64,000 nt of DNA from Roseovarius sp. W115. Lineage in GTDB: Bacteria; Pseudomonadota; Alphaproteobacteria; Rhodobacterales; Rhodobacteraceae. Made by a program: the position numbers and the translations under genes. Positions within the stretch are counted from its first letter, which is position 1. Each line of letters begins with the position of its first letter. Below are positions 35,479 through 44,474 of the stretch, in pieces. Where the stretch lies: assembly GCF_032842945.2 (NCBI RefSeq), contig NZ_CP146606.1, positions 1,054,001 to 1,118,000 of the forward strand, in the 5' to 3' direction. The notes under the pieces were generated by a model. That model saw nothing but the letters and a program-made list of their open reading frames with translations. It had not been told where the DNA came from and searched no databases.

Positions 35479-36326
35479 ACCAGCGCCTCGGTTTGCAGCA
35501 GGTCCTCAAGCGCGCGTTTCACCAGTTCTGTTGCGGCCTCCGCGCGATAGGCGGCATCGGCGCGGATGTCGTCGATGGGCGATAACGCCGCAGAGACACG
35601 TGCGACCGTCACCTCATCCAGCATATCCGGCGTGGCCTTTTGCCCGACAAGTGTGGTCCCCAAAGCGGTGAGGCGTTGGGCCACCGCACTGCAGGAGCCG
35701 ACCGCAATTGCTGCCGTTTCGATCTTGCCATCCACGACACCCAAACGCGCGGCGACCATGGCGATGGAAATCACCAAATACTTGCGCGCGCCCAGCTTGC
35801 GAAAGCGCGACACACCCGAGCATGCGCTTTGAGGCACATGCAGTGCGACAACCATCTCATCTGGCGCAAGGGCTGTTTGACGCGGCCCGGTGATAAAATC
35901 GCTCAGGGCAAGCATCCGGTGCCCTGATGTAGAGGCCAGCTCAACCGTTGCATCCAATGCCAGCAAGCAGGGCACGCCATCGGCGGCGGGGGATGCATTG
36001 CACAGATTGCCCGCGACCGTGCCTGCGTTTTGGATTTGAACCGATCCGACCTCTCGCGCGGCCTCTTTGAGCATATCAAACGCCGGGGGCAAATCTGCCT
36101 TAATCACATCGCTCCACGTGGTTGCCGCGCCGATCCTGTACCCGCCATCTGCGTCCGAAATCCCTCTCAAACCGGCGATGTTGGTGATATCCACCACAGG
36201 CCCTGTGAGCGCCCGTGCTTGGGTTGCCGGGAAGAGGTCCGTGCATCCCGCCGCCACACGCATCTCTGCGCCTTGTAAAAGCGACAGTGCATCATTCAGC
36301 GTCTCGGGTCGGTGATAGAGGCTCAA
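35475..36326 (-). CDS. Molybdenum hydroxylase FAD-binding subunit
   Basis: 283 residues. It carries electrons from the Fe-S/Mo subunit to the acceptor. The start LSLYHRPETLNDALSLL, the flavin-binding RVAAGCTDLFPATQ near residue 29 and IQNAGTVAGNLCNASPAAD near 105 are family markers. A TTG at 36326 is taken as start because an AAAAGGA site lies seven bases upstream and the extra 33 codons of the longer frame look non-coding. About 108 bases separate it from the upstream ABC ATPase gene, so an internal promoter is possible. Confidence 0.87.
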   Translation of the reverse strand: MSLYHRPETLNDALSLLQGAEMRVAAGCTDLFPATQARALTGPVVDITNIAGLRGISDADGGYRIGAATTWSDVIKADLPPAFDMLKEAAREVGSVQIQNAGTVAGNLCNASPAADGVPCLLALDATVELASTSGHRMLALSDFITGPRQTALAPDEMVVALHVPQSACSGVSRFRKLGARKYLVISIAMVAARLGVVDGKIETAAIAVGSCSAVAQRLTALGTTLVGQKATPDMLDEVTVARVSAALSPIDDIRADAAYRAEAATELVKRALEDLLQTEALV

Positions 36327-36434
36327 ACGGTATCCTTTTTCACATCCATATGCGGATAATCGTGCGGCAGCGGTCTTTGGACTGTCAACCAAGCACATGG
36401 CTTTCACTGTTCTCCAAATACTCAATTTCCATCG

Positions 36435-37133
36435 TCAGACGCCCACATACCGTTCGATAATGGAAGGCTCCGCGCGCAGGGCTTCCACTGACATGGTCTC
36501 TCCGTTGCGTCCGTTTTCGATAAATGCAACGCGGTCCGCCACGGACAGAACCGCCTCAATCCGCTGTTCCACCAGGAGGATCGCCACCCCGGCCTCGCGC
36601 ATTTTGACAACCACCTGACGGATGGCTTCGATCATTGAGGGTTGCAGCCCTTCGGTTGGTTCATCGAGCAACAACACTTTGGGTTCAATGCACAAAGCGC
36701 GGGCCGTGGCCAGCATTTGCTGCTCCCCGCCCGAGAGGGTCTGCGCCGGTTGGTCCATACGTTCGCGCAAACGCGGGAAAAGCTCCAGCACCTCGTCCAG
36801 CACTGCCTTGCCCGAATTGCGCACCTGAAGCCCGACTTCGAGGTTCTGCGCCACGCTCAACCCTGAGAACAGCCGTCTTCCTTGAGGAATATATCCAATC
36901 CCGGCGCGGGGCACCTCATGGGGCGGCAATGTGCCCACATCCTTGCCGTCCAGCAAAATCTCACCGGACATGAGCGGACGCAGCCCCATGATGGTCTGCA
37001 TCGTGGTGGTTTTGCCCGCCCCGTTACGCCCCATGAGACAGAGGATTTCACCGGGTGCCACCGACAAGGACACATCCCGCAGCACCTGAGCCGCGCCATA
37101 GCCGGAGTTGATCTTGCGAAGTTCAAGCATCAC
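36435..37133 (-). CDS. Branched-chain-amino-acid-type ABC transporter ATPase, LivF-like
   Basis: 232 residues. Walker A GRNGAGKTT near 36, QTIMGL, signature LSGGEQQMLATARAL near 134, Walker B VLLLDEPTEGLQP near 155 and a terminal VLSVADRVAFIENG define the LivF group. It pairs with the LivG-like protein encoded just upstream, with a 4-base overlap. Given the neighbouring catabolic enzymes, the imported substrate may be a ring compound or carboxylate rather than an amino acid. Confidence 0.92.
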   Translation of the reverse strand: MMLELRKINSGYGAAQVLRDVSLSVAPGEILCLMGRNGAGKTTTMQTIMGLRPLMSGEILLDGKDVGTLPPHEVPRAGIGYIPQGRRLFSGLSVAQNLEVGLQVRNSGKAVLDEVLELFPRLRERMDQPAQTLSGGEQQMLATARALCIEPKVLLLDEPTEGLQPSMIEAIRQVVVKMREAGVAILLVEQRIEAVLSVADRVAFIENGRNGETMSVEALRAEPSIIERYVGV

Positions 37134-37837
37134 CCGGTCCCCAGATAAGCGGCCTGCACGGCGTCATTTTCGTGAATTTCCTGCGGCGTGCCCTCGGCCA
37201 GGATTTCGCCGAAGTTGAGCACACTGACCTGATCAGCGGTTTCCATGACCACATTCATGTTGTGTTCAATCAGCAGGATTGTGGTATCGCCTGCCAATTC
37301 CCGGATCAGCGCTTTGAAATCGTCAATTTCCCCTTCGGAAAGCCCCTGTGTTGGCTCATCCAGGATCAACAGGCGGGGTGATTGCGCGAGGCCCATGGCA
37401 ATTTCCAAGAGCCGCTGGTGGCCGTAGCTGAGGTTGCCCGCCTCTTCATGTGCCTCATCAGTCAGCCCCACGCGCGCAAGTGCATTCTCCACAGCGCTGT
37501 CCACTGCGCCTCCGGTCAACCTCCGCCGCGCAGCGAGCGCCACGTTTTCGGTGACGGGCAGCCGGGCAAAGACTGATGTGATCTGAAACGTGTAGGCCAT
37601 GCCACGCATGATCCGGGCATGGGCTGGAAGGCTGGTGATATCCTGACCATCAAACTGAACGCGACCAGACGTGGGTTCAATGCGTCCGCAGATCATGCCA
37701 ACCAGCGTTGTTTTGCCAGCGCCATTGGGCCCAATCAACGCGCGCACTTCGCCCTGGGGCAGGTCAAAATCGACATTCGTGACGGCCTGAAGCCCATCAA
37801 ATGATTTGCTCAGCCCGCGCGTCGACAGAAGGGTCAT
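37130..37837 (-). CDS. Branched-chain-amino-acid-type ABC transporter ATPase, LivG-like
   Basis: 235 residues from the ATG at 37837, which overlaps the LivM-like stop by ATGA; the longer frame upstream reads through that gene. Walker A GPNGAGKTT near 36, MAYTFQITSVFARLPVTENVALA, signature LSYGHQRLLEIAMGLA near 138 and LLILDEPTQGLSEGE near 157. The signature is LSYGHQ in place of LSGGQ, common in LivG-type proteins. Confidence 0.92.
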   Translation of the reverse strand: MTLLSTRGLSKSFDGLQAVTNVDFDLPQGEVRALIGPNGAGKTTLVGMICGRIEPTSGRVQFDGQDITSLPAHARIMRGMAYTFQITSVFARLPVTENVALAARRRLTGGAVDSAVENALARVGLTDEAHEEAGNLSYGHQRLLEIAMGLAQSPRLLILDEPTQGLSEGEIDDFKALIRELAGDTTILLIEHNMNVVMETADQVSVLNFGEILAEGTPQEIHENDAVQAAYLGTG

Positions 37838-38778
37838 GGCAGATCCTTCCAGATGCGTCGACGCAGTTCCCCGGTGAGGCCTTGCGGCGCGAAAAGCGTC
37901 AAGAGTACCAGCGCCAGACCGGCGATCAGCAGATAGGCCGAGGTCACGCCAGAGCTGAGGTCGATGAGGTAGAACATGAAGAGCGTGCCGACAAACGGAC
38001 CCAGCACTGTGCCAGCCCCTCCCAGGAGCACCCACAGGAGCGGGAAGATCGAATATTGCACCGAGGCAAAGCTGGCCCCCGCATAGCCAAAGAGCAGCCC
38101 GTAAAACGCCCCTGCCGCCGCCGATATTGTGCCGGAAATGACCATAGCTGCGAGTTTATGTTTAAAGGTGTCATAGCCCAGCATGCGCACGCGCTCTTCG
38201 TTTTCGCGGATGGCGACAAGCGTGCGACCAAAGGGGCTTCGAACCAGCCAGAGCGACACGATGAAGGACACCGAAAAGAGCGCCCAGGCGGCGAAATAGC
38301 GATTGGTGGCGTTGCTGAGGTCAATGCCCCAAAGGATGCGCTGTGCCTGTTGGATGACAAAGCCTTCGTCGCCGCGGGTGTATTCGCCGAAGTAGAGCAC
38401 TGTGAGATAGCCCGCCTGCGCGAACATGAGGGTCACGATCATGAAAGACACGCCCACCGTGCGCAGCGCCAGAAGCGCCAAAGCGCCCGACACCAGAGCA
38501 CCGGCCAGAATGCCGACGATCAACGCAGGCGCAGGCGTGAAGCCCATATGCTGGATCGTGAGGCCCATGCCATACATACCCGCCGCAAAGAAAAGCGCAT
38601 GGCCGAGGCTCAGCAGCCCTGTGTAACCAAAGAGGATGTTGTAGCCCACCGCATAGGTGGCCAACACCATGATCCGCGCCAGATTGCCGTGATGATAGGC
38701 GGGCAGTATGAATTGCAGCGCAAAGAGCAGCACGAGCAGCCCTAGATGCAGAGCGATGACTCGGCCTGACGCGCTCAT
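37834..38778 (-). CDS. Branched-chain-amino-acid-type ABC transporter permease, LivM-like
   Basis: 314 residues with about eight to ten hydrophobic segments. LFGYTGLLSLGHALFFAAGMYG near residue 49 is the conserved LivM signature, and VAIRENEERVRMLGYDTFKHKL near 191 is the cytoplasmic coupling loop. It overlaps the LivH-like gene by four bases and the LivG-like gene by four. Confidence 0.92.
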   Translation of the reverse strand: MSASGRVIALHLGLLVLLFALQFILPAYHHGNLARIMVLATYAVGYNILFGYTGLLSLGHALFFAAGMYGMGLTIQHMGFTPAPALIVGILAGALVSGALALLALRTVGVSFMIVTLMFAQAGYLTVLYFGEYTRGDEGFVIQQAQRILWGIDLSNATNRYFAAWALFSVSFIVSLWLVRSPFGRTLVAIRENEERVRMLGYDTFKHKLAAMVISGTISAAAGAFYGLLFGYAGASFASVQYSIFPLLWVLLGGAGTVLGPFVGTLFMFYLIDLSSGVTSAYLLIAGLALVLLTLFAPQGLTGELRRRIWKDLP

Positions 38779-39701
38779 GCGGTGCGAGTCCCAAAGAGGC
38801 CTTGAGGCCGCCAGACGAGTACGAGCCCGACCAGCAACGTCGCCAGGATTTTGGCCAGTGTGGGCGAGAAGAAGACCGAGATGATGCCGTCCGACAGGCC
38901 AATGAACAATGCCGCCAGGACCGTGCCGGGCAGGCTTCCCAATCCACCGATGATCACCACGATAAAGGCCAGCAAGAGCGGGTCGGCGCCCATCAGGTAA
39001 TGCGCTTGTTGGATGGGCACGATCAGGACCGCACCCAACGCCGCCAGCCCAGCACCGATGCCAAAGACCACCGCATAGACCCGTTCCACCGGGATCCCAA
39101 AGGCCAGCGCCATGTCGCGGTCGGCTTGCGTTGCGCGCATCAGGAGGCCGATCTTGGTGCGTGCCATCATCGCCCAGACGCCCAATAGCACTGCGGCCGC
39201 GGCACCGATTACCGCAAGTTTATAAGATGTCGTCGACAGGCCCCAGGGGTAGTAAAACTGAAACCCGTCTTCGCCCCATTCAAACCACGGAAGCGCGATA
39301 CGAGTGTTGAACGGGGCCTCGACCGGGCGCGCCTCGGGGCCGTAGGTCATCAGGGTGAGTTGCTGGATGATATAGAGCAGACCAATCGTGGCCACGATGG
39401 TGCGCTCGGGATCATAATCGAGGCGCTTGAGGATGGTGATGTCTGCCAAAACCGCTATTGCCCCGACCAGCAGCGGGGCCAGAACCAGCGCTGCGAAGAA
39501 CCCCAAGGCCGGGTGCCCGCCCATCATATGCGCCACATACCAGGCGATCACCGCCCCCAGCATGTAGAACTCACCATGGGCGATGTTGACCACGCGCATA
39601 ACACCGAACACAAGGCTGAGGCCCACCGCCGTCAGTGCCAGAACGGCGGCCGTAACCGCGCCTTCGAGCGTGGCCAGCAAAAGGTGAGGTCCAAATTCCA
39701 T
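38775..39701 (-). CDS. Branched-chain-amino-acid-type ABC transporter permease, LivH-like
   Basis: 308 residues from the ATG at 39701 (MEFGPHLLLATLEG, the normal start of LivH-type permeases); a GTG eight codons earlier is possible. GLSLVFGVMRVVNIAHGEFYMLGA near residue 29 is the family signature, and AFGIPVERVYAVVFGIGAGLAALG near 195 the coupling region. It forms the membrane heterodimer with the LivM-like protein. Confidence 0.92.
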   Translation of the reverse strand: MEFGPHLLLATLEGAVTAAVLALTAVGLSLVFGVMRVVNIAHGEFYMLGAVIAWYVAHMMGGHPALGFFAALVLAPLLVGAIAVLADITILKRLDYDPERTIVATIGLLYIIQQLTLMTYGPEARPVEAPFNTRIALPWFEWGEDGFQFYYPWGLSTTSYKLAVIGAAAAVLLGVWAMMARTKIGLLMRATQADRDMALAFGIPVERVYAVVFGIGAGLAALGAVLIVPIQQAHYLMGADPLLLAFIVVIIGGLGSLPGTVLAALFIGLSDGIISVFFSPTLAKILATLLVGLVLVWRPQGLFGTRTA

Positions 39702-39778
39702 CGCTAGATCAGCACCAGGCGTCACTCCGCGCGTCGGAACCGATGCCGATGCACCGGTTCGACAAGCGCTTTAGGGGG

Positions 39779-41065
39779 TCAAAGAGGTTGCGCGGTGTAA
39801 TCCACTTCATCGGGATAGAGCGTGTCTTCGATAGACGTCGTATGAACCCGCACGAGTTTCCCTTCTTCCACGCGGCTGATATATTGATGCCCAAAGACCT
39901 GATGCGTCTTGCCGTTGAATACCTTGGCTCCTTGGGGGTGCGCGCGTCCTTCTGGCATGTCGGACAAAGCCTCCACCGCCTCGATCAGTTTGGCGCGGTC
40001 GCCCGGTCCCTGATATCCGGAATTCTCCATGCCATGTTTGATCACGTGCAAAGTCTCCCAACAGCCAAACATATGAGCATAGGTTGACACATCCGTCGGA
40101 TCGCTCACTGAAGCTCCGTTGTCATCGACACCCACAGCCGCGCGGAAGAATTTATCATGCTCTGTCTGATCGGCCTGCGCATAGCGCGGATTTCCTTCCC
40201 AGAAATACGTGCCTTCCAGGAACTCCAGACCCGGGCTGGCGATATCCACGGCCTCCAGGCTGTCGATAAATCCGAAGATTGCCGGACTTGAGGGGCCGAA
40301 GAATTCACCCAGTTCCTTCACAAAGGTCAGAACAGCCGGGCCGACCATCACGTGGTAGAGCACCTCGGTTTCGCGCGGTATCTGCGGGAAGTATTTGGTG
40401 AAGGAGGTCTCAGTTGGCGGGATGGCGATCTTTTCCAGAACCTCACCGCCCTGCGCTTCAATCGCCGCCGAGAAGAAGTCACGGTGATCATGACCAAAGG
40501 CAAAGTCGGGGAAGATCATCGTGACCTTCTTGCCCAAATTTTCCGACACATAGGGGGCCATCGCCTGCACCTGGCTTTTCACATCCGTGATGCCCGGCTG
40601 TAGCGTGTAGCGGTTGAGCATGCCTGAGGCGACATGGTGGCCCTCAGAGACCACAAAATAGGGCAGTTTCAGCTCTCCTGCACGTGGCGAAGATCCAATG
40701 ACGACATGGCTGAAGAGCGTGCCGAAGCCGACATCGCAATTGTGCTGTGTCGCGAATTTCTCGACCACTTCGGCGCCGCGTTTGGGATCGGTGCCATCAT
40801 CTTCGGCGATCAATTCGATCATGCGTCCGTTGATACCACCGCCCTCATTGATCAGCTTCACCGCCGCTTCCGTGGTCCGCCCGTACCAGCGCCCATAGGC
40901 CGCGCCTATGCCGGTGCTGTGCTGTTGAAAGCCGATCTTGATGGGCTCGGAGCTTGAGGCCTGCGCGTAACGTGCCCAAAGCGGCAGAGCCGTTGCGCCC
41001 GCCGCGGCCCCGGCCAAGGTCTTGAGCGCCCCGCGGCGCGTTGTTCCATTGATCAACTTGGTCAT
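39779..41065 (-). CDS. Tat-exported substrate-binding protein of an ABC importer
   Basis: 428 residues, a periplasmic Leu/Ile/Val-type binding protein. The N-terminus TTRRGALKTLAGAAAGATALPLWA is a twin-arginine signal (Arg 10-11). The mature part has IKIGFQQHSTGIGAAYGRW, then AVKLINEGGGINGRMIELIAEDDGTDP and the hinge segments of the family. It opens the operon that continues through the permeases, ATPases and heterocycle enzymes. Tat export suggests it folds before crossing. The ligand is unknown and is the key to the whole locus. Confidence 0.88.
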   Translation of the reverse strand: MTKLINGTTRRGALKTLAGAAAGATALPLWARYAQASSSEPIKIGFQQHSTGIGAAYGRWYGRTTEAAVKLINEGGGINGRMIELIAEDDGTDPKRGAEVVEKFATQHNCDVGFGTLFSHVVIGSSPRAGELKLPYFVVSEGHHVASGMLNRYTLQPGITDVKSQVQAMAPYVSENLGKKVTMIFPDFAFGHDHRDFFSAAIEAQGGEVLEKIAIPPTETSFTKYFPQIPRETEVLYHVMVGPAVLTFVKELGEFFGPSSPAIFGFIDSLEAVDIASPGLEFLEGTYFWEGNPRYAQADQTEHDKFFRAAVGVDDNGASVSDPTDVSTYAHMFGCWETLHVIKHGMENSGYQGPGDRAKLIEAVEALSDMPEGRAHPQGAKVFNGKTHQVFGHQYISRVEEGKLVRVHTTSIEDTLYPDEVDYTAQPL

Positions 41066-41151
41066 AACAATGTCTCCCTGGTGCTAATTCGGGGCCGTTC
41101 AACGCCCTCTTGGCTTGATCCTGCGAAGCAAAGCCGCGTTTGTCCAGTGTT

Positions 41152-42537
41152 TTACAGCCCACGTGGTGAGGCCAGGAGCCAAAGGCCGAAGAATGTATAG
41201 GCCACCATGAACGCCGCAAGAGGGGCCTGCCCCAACAAGGCGCGTCGCGTATCCACTCCGCTGCGCATGGCCAGCGCATGGGCCAGAAGGATCGCGACAA
41301 CATGGCCGATGACAACGGCTCCGGCCTGGCTCAGCCAGATGGCCTTGACCGTGCCGGGCGTGTTGAAGAACCCGGTCGTGACATAGAAATCCTCTAGGCC
41401 CAGCAATGCCGTGCCATGGCCCAGCGGGTCGTTGACGATTTTGATCACGTATTGGCCGTCTACCATGAAGGAGGTCAGATAGTGAGCGATGTGATAGCCC
41501 AGCGCGATCGGCAGGATCGACGGCGCGTAGAGGCAAAACACCTCTCGCAATGGGCGCCGCATACCCGCCAGCCGCTCTCCCAACCAAAGGCAGAGGGCAA
41601 AAGCAAGCAGAAGCGCCAGATTGGACAGCACCAACCCGATCAGGTTTTGCGTCACCACGACCGAACGTCCGGGGAATTCCAATGGATTGATGCCCAGTAA
41701 GCCCAACCACCAGAAGGTCTCATTCAGCCCGTCAAAGCTGCCAGTGCCCAACAGAACCACCATCAGCACAGCCAATCCAAGCGCCGGTGCGGGTCTTGCA
41801 AGAACCTGCCAGCCCCAAAGGCCAAAGGCCAATCGGCCCCTTGCGCGCCCCAACAGCCCCATACGCCCATAGGCGCGCATCAACAGGGTCAGCGCCTCGC
41901 CCCGCACCAACCAGGCAGGCCCGAAGAGCACCACGCCCAAGAGCGCTGTGTACCAATAGAACCCTGCGAATGCAGCCAGCCGAGCAGGATCGGCTGGTGC
42001 TGGATCGGTCAACAGGAACGCGGCAAACCCGAGGAAAATGACAACCCCCGGCCAATGCCCGAGCTTGCGCGGATAGCGAAACGGTGCCCGCAGCCCGGTT
42101 GCCTTCGCCAGCAAAGTCGCAATGCCGGTCCAAGGGTTGGTCCATCGCCAATGGTTGCCGACAAGACCTTGCAAAGATACAAGCCCCACCCACCAGACCG
42201 TCCATACGAATAACGGCATCGGGTTCGACAAGGGATCACCCGACCCGGTAAAACCGCGCCAGACCAAGGAGCCCAGAAGTAGCGTTGAGAACAGGCTGGT
42301 GACATGCCGCAGGCCCAGCGACGGAACAGGGGCCACCGACAAACAGCGAAACACTGCGTGTCCTGCCTTGGCTGGTAGAAGTGCAAGGACCACAACGGTC
42401 AAAGCCACGGTGGCAACACCAGCCATGATGTAAATATCCGTGGGCAACAGAAGCACGAACCCCTGCTCTGATGCATGCGCTGAGGCCAGGGTGGCCAAGG
42501 GCACCAACAGCAATGTCAAAAGACCAAGCGCTCTCAT
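41152..42537 (-). CDS. Polytopic membrane protein (annotated elsewhere as fenitrothion hydrolase-like)
   Basis: 461 residues with about eleven hydrophobic segments and an N-terminal signal-like stretch ending LATLASAHA. Conserved-looking pieces are FVWTVWWVGLVSLQGLVGNHW near residue 130, NPLEFPGRSVVVTQNLIGLVLSN near 275 and LPIALGYHIAHYLTSFMVDGQY near 335. Several histidines lie in the later helices. Similar proteins carry the label fenitrothion hydrolase, but hydrolysis is doubtful for so hydrophobic a protein and a transport or metal role is as likely. Start at 42537 follows AAGAAGAA. It lies upstream of the ABC importer operon on the same strand. Confidence 0.65.
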   Translation of the reverse strand: MRALGLLTLLLVPLATLASAHASEQGFVLLLPTDIYIMAGVATVALTVVVLALLPAKAGHAVFRCLSVAPVPSLGLRHVTSLFSTLLLGSLVWRGFTGSGDPLSNPMPLFVWTVWWVGLVSLQGLVGNHWRWTNPWTGIATLLAKATGLRAPFRYPRKLGHWPGVVIFLGFAAFLLTDPAPADPARLAAFAGFYWYTALLGVVLFGPAWLVRGEALTLLMRAYGRMGLLGRARGRLAFGLWGWQVLARPAPALGLAVLMVVLLGTGSFDGLNETFWWLGLLGINPLEFPGRSVVVTQNLIGLVLSNLALLLAFALCLWLGERLAGMRRPLREVFCLYAPSILPIALGYHIAHYLTSFMVDGQYVIKIVNDPLGHGTALLGLEDFYVTTGFFNTPGTVKAIWLSQAGAVVIGHVVAILLAHALAMRSGVDTRRALLGQAPLAAFMVAYTFFGLWLLASPRGL

Positions 42538-42562
42538 TTCTTCTTGCCGAAAATATCCCGGG
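42538..42562 (-). promoter_or_regulatory. GGGATATTTT..GCAA.AAGAA leader element
   Basis: Read on the minus strand, CCCGGGATATTTTCGGCAAG and then AAGAA directly precede the ATG at 42537. A closely similar element precedes dgcA at 58436-58460. It probably supplies the ribosome-binding region; the upstream GGGGGC/GCCCCC hairpin may be part of the same repeat. Confidence 0.5.
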
Positions 42563-42628
42563 GGTTTGGGGGCTGGCCCCCATTCACGCAAACCTGTGTG
42601 GCGCAGCCACGCCTTTGAGCCGGATCGT

Positions 42629-43561
42629 TCACACGGGATCGCGGATCAGGCTCTGGCACATGCAATGCACGCCTCCGCCGCCTTGCGTGATCATGCTCAG
42701 ATCAGGGTCAAAAATCTCAAACCCAAGCGCCTTGAGCTTGTCTTTCAGCGTTTTGGAGCCTTCAGGCAAGAGCACCCGGTCGTCGCCCAGTGCCACGACG
42801 TTGCAGCCTAGCGCGATGGTTTCCTGAAACGGCACCTCGACAATCTCGATCTTTTTGGCGCGCAGCCAATCGACCACTTCGGGATCGGTACAATCCGTGC
42901 AGACCGCCGCCAGTTTCGGCGCCAGCATCACCACCATCAGATCGATATGCACGTAGAATGGATCGATGTCGGCCAGTTTCACTTCCCAGCCTTCGGCCTC
43001 CATCCAGCCTGCGACCTGTTTCGCGCCCTGTTCTTGCGTGCGCCCTTCATCACCTTCCCAGCCGATCAAAACGCAGCCCGGTTCAATGACGTTGAAATCC
43101 CCGCCCTCAAACGTGCCGGCTGTGACAAAATCGTATATCGGGATGCCGAGCGACTGGTAGGTTTCAATCGCACGGAAATTCTCTCCGCGTCGCCACCACT
43201 GGGCCATGTGCGTGATGATCGCGCCAAAGGGCGTCATAACCGAGCTGTCGCGCGCATAGACCTGATAATGCAGATGGGGATCAGGGGTATGGGTGTGCAC
43301 CTCGACACCCGCGCTTTGATAGGCGCTGACCATCTCGGCGTGCTGGCGCTTGGCTACGCTTACATCAAACGGGACGCCCCGGCGAAGGGTTTTCTTGGAG
43401 ACCGATGAGGTTTGCAGCCACTTGTAGTTCTCAATCGGCCCCAAAAGCACCGAGCGCAGGGTTCCGTAGTCGGAATTCGCCCCCCACGCGTTCAGTTGTG
43501 GGGTTCCCCCTCCATCTCTGCGCGCCCTGAGCGTAAAGTTATCCGCGGATTGGTCTTTCAT
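42629..43561 (-). CDS. Amidinotransferase/dimethylarginine dimethylaminohydrolase-like enzyme
   Basis: 310 residues of the guanidino-group-modifying superfamily, which acts on arginine derivatives through a covalent thiouronium on cysteine. Visible elements: RSVLLGPIENYKW near residue 35, QVYARDSSVMTPFG near 102, GTFEGGDFNVI near 148, a catalytic histidine in FYVHIDLMVVM near 205 and the nucleophile in GGGGVHCMCQSL (Cys 300). The substrate could be arginine, dimethylarginine or a guanidino acid; the motifs do not decide. It is followed on the same strand by the membrane protein. Confidence 0.82.
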   Translation of the reverse strand: MKDQSADNFTLRARRDGGGTPQLNAWGANSDYGTLRSVLLGPIENYKWLQTSSVSKKTLRRGVPFDVSVAKRQHAEMVSAYQSAGVEVHTHTPDPHLHYQVYARDSSVMTPFGAIITHMAQWWRRGENFRAIETYQSLGIPIYDFVTAGTFEGGDFNVIEPGCVLIGWEGDEGRTQEQGAKQVAGWMEAEGWEVKLADIDPFYVHIDLMVVMLAPKLAAVCTDCTDPEVVDWLRAKKIEIVEVPFQETIALGCNVVALGDDRVLLPEGSKTLKDKLKALGFEIFDPDLSMITQGGGGVHCMCQSLIRDPV

Positions 43562-43627
43562 GGCAGCTCTCCTTCATGAAAAGGGTGGGCTGGCAAAAGT
43601 GCCAAGTCAAGTCGCGTATGACCGAAG

Positions 43628-44401
43628 CTATTGCGCCTTTACGTGGTCGAGCCAGTTGCCAATTTCCCGTGCGCGAGATGTCACCTCCAAATCCTTCGGA
43701 GAACCACCCAGTCGCGCCGCGGCAAGTGCGTCTTGTTCAGCGGCGTCCAAGTCGCGCGTCAGAAGGCTATCTTGATCTTGACCGCCACGCGCCCTCAGGC
43801 AATCGGCGATCTCATATGGCTGCAATTCCGGATGATATTGCACCGCCCACACATCAACACCGTCTTGGTCGTAACAGAACGCCTGAACCGGCGAATGAGC
43901 ATTTCCCGCGAGCAAAACTGCGCCACGTGGGAGGGTTTGCACCTCGTCGCGATGAATGCATGGCACGGAAAATCCAGAGCGACGGCCTGACATCATGGGG
44001 TGGCACGCACCCTCCTGGGTCAAATGGACGTTTTGTGCCAGTCCCACTTCAACCCCATTGGGTGAAGCCCCGCATTCCCCGCCCAACATCAAAGCGGCCA
44101 ATTGCATGCCATTGCAGCTTCCCCAAATCGGACGACCCGCAGTCAAGGCAAGGGACATAGCCTCTCTTTGGCAGGCAACCTGTGGGTCATCCACACGCCA
44201 GTCCTCGCCGGATCCCGTAAAGACCACACCGTCGACGCCGTCAAAATCTTCTGCGCGAACTGGTTTCTCGAAGGGCGATTTCACAACACATGTGACGGAT
44301 GGATCAAAGGTCGTAAAAACACGCCTGAACGCCTCCGCGGCACCCAAACCACGTGCCACGCGCGCTGGTGAATTTCCTTCGAAAATAACGATATGGGTCA
44401 T
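43628..44401 (-). CDS. Class I glutamine amidotransferase-like protein
   Basis: 257 residues, a stand-alone GATase1 domain. The nucleophile elbow is GSCNGMQ with Cys 96, and the His-Glu pair is in QYHPEL near 200. The start MTHIVIFEG is chosen over a longer frame because it begins the first beta strand. A C-terminal Asp/Ala-rich helix follows. Such proteins may hydrolyse gamma-glutamyl compounds or feed ammonia to a partner. The upstream position beside the amidinotransferase-like gene suggests a shared nitrogen-compound pathway, which is inference. Confidence 0.82.
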   Translation of the reverse strand: MTHIVIFEGNSPARVARGLGAAEAFRRVFTTFDPSVTCVVKSPFEKPVRAEDFDGVDGVVFTGSGEDWRVDDPQVACQREAMSLALTAGRPIWGSCNGMQLAALMLGGECGASPNGVEVGLAQNVHLTQEGACHPMMSGRRSGFSVPCIHRDEVQTLPRGAVLLAGNAHSPVQAFCYDQDGVDVWAVQYHPELQPYEIADCLRARGGQDQDSLLTRDLDAAEQDALAAARLGGSPKDLEVTSRAREIGNWLDHVKAQ

Positions 44402-44474
44402 GAGTGCCTTGGTCCCTGGTTCTGGCAACAGAGCACACATAAATTACAGGCGCGGCTATCAAACGCGCGACATC

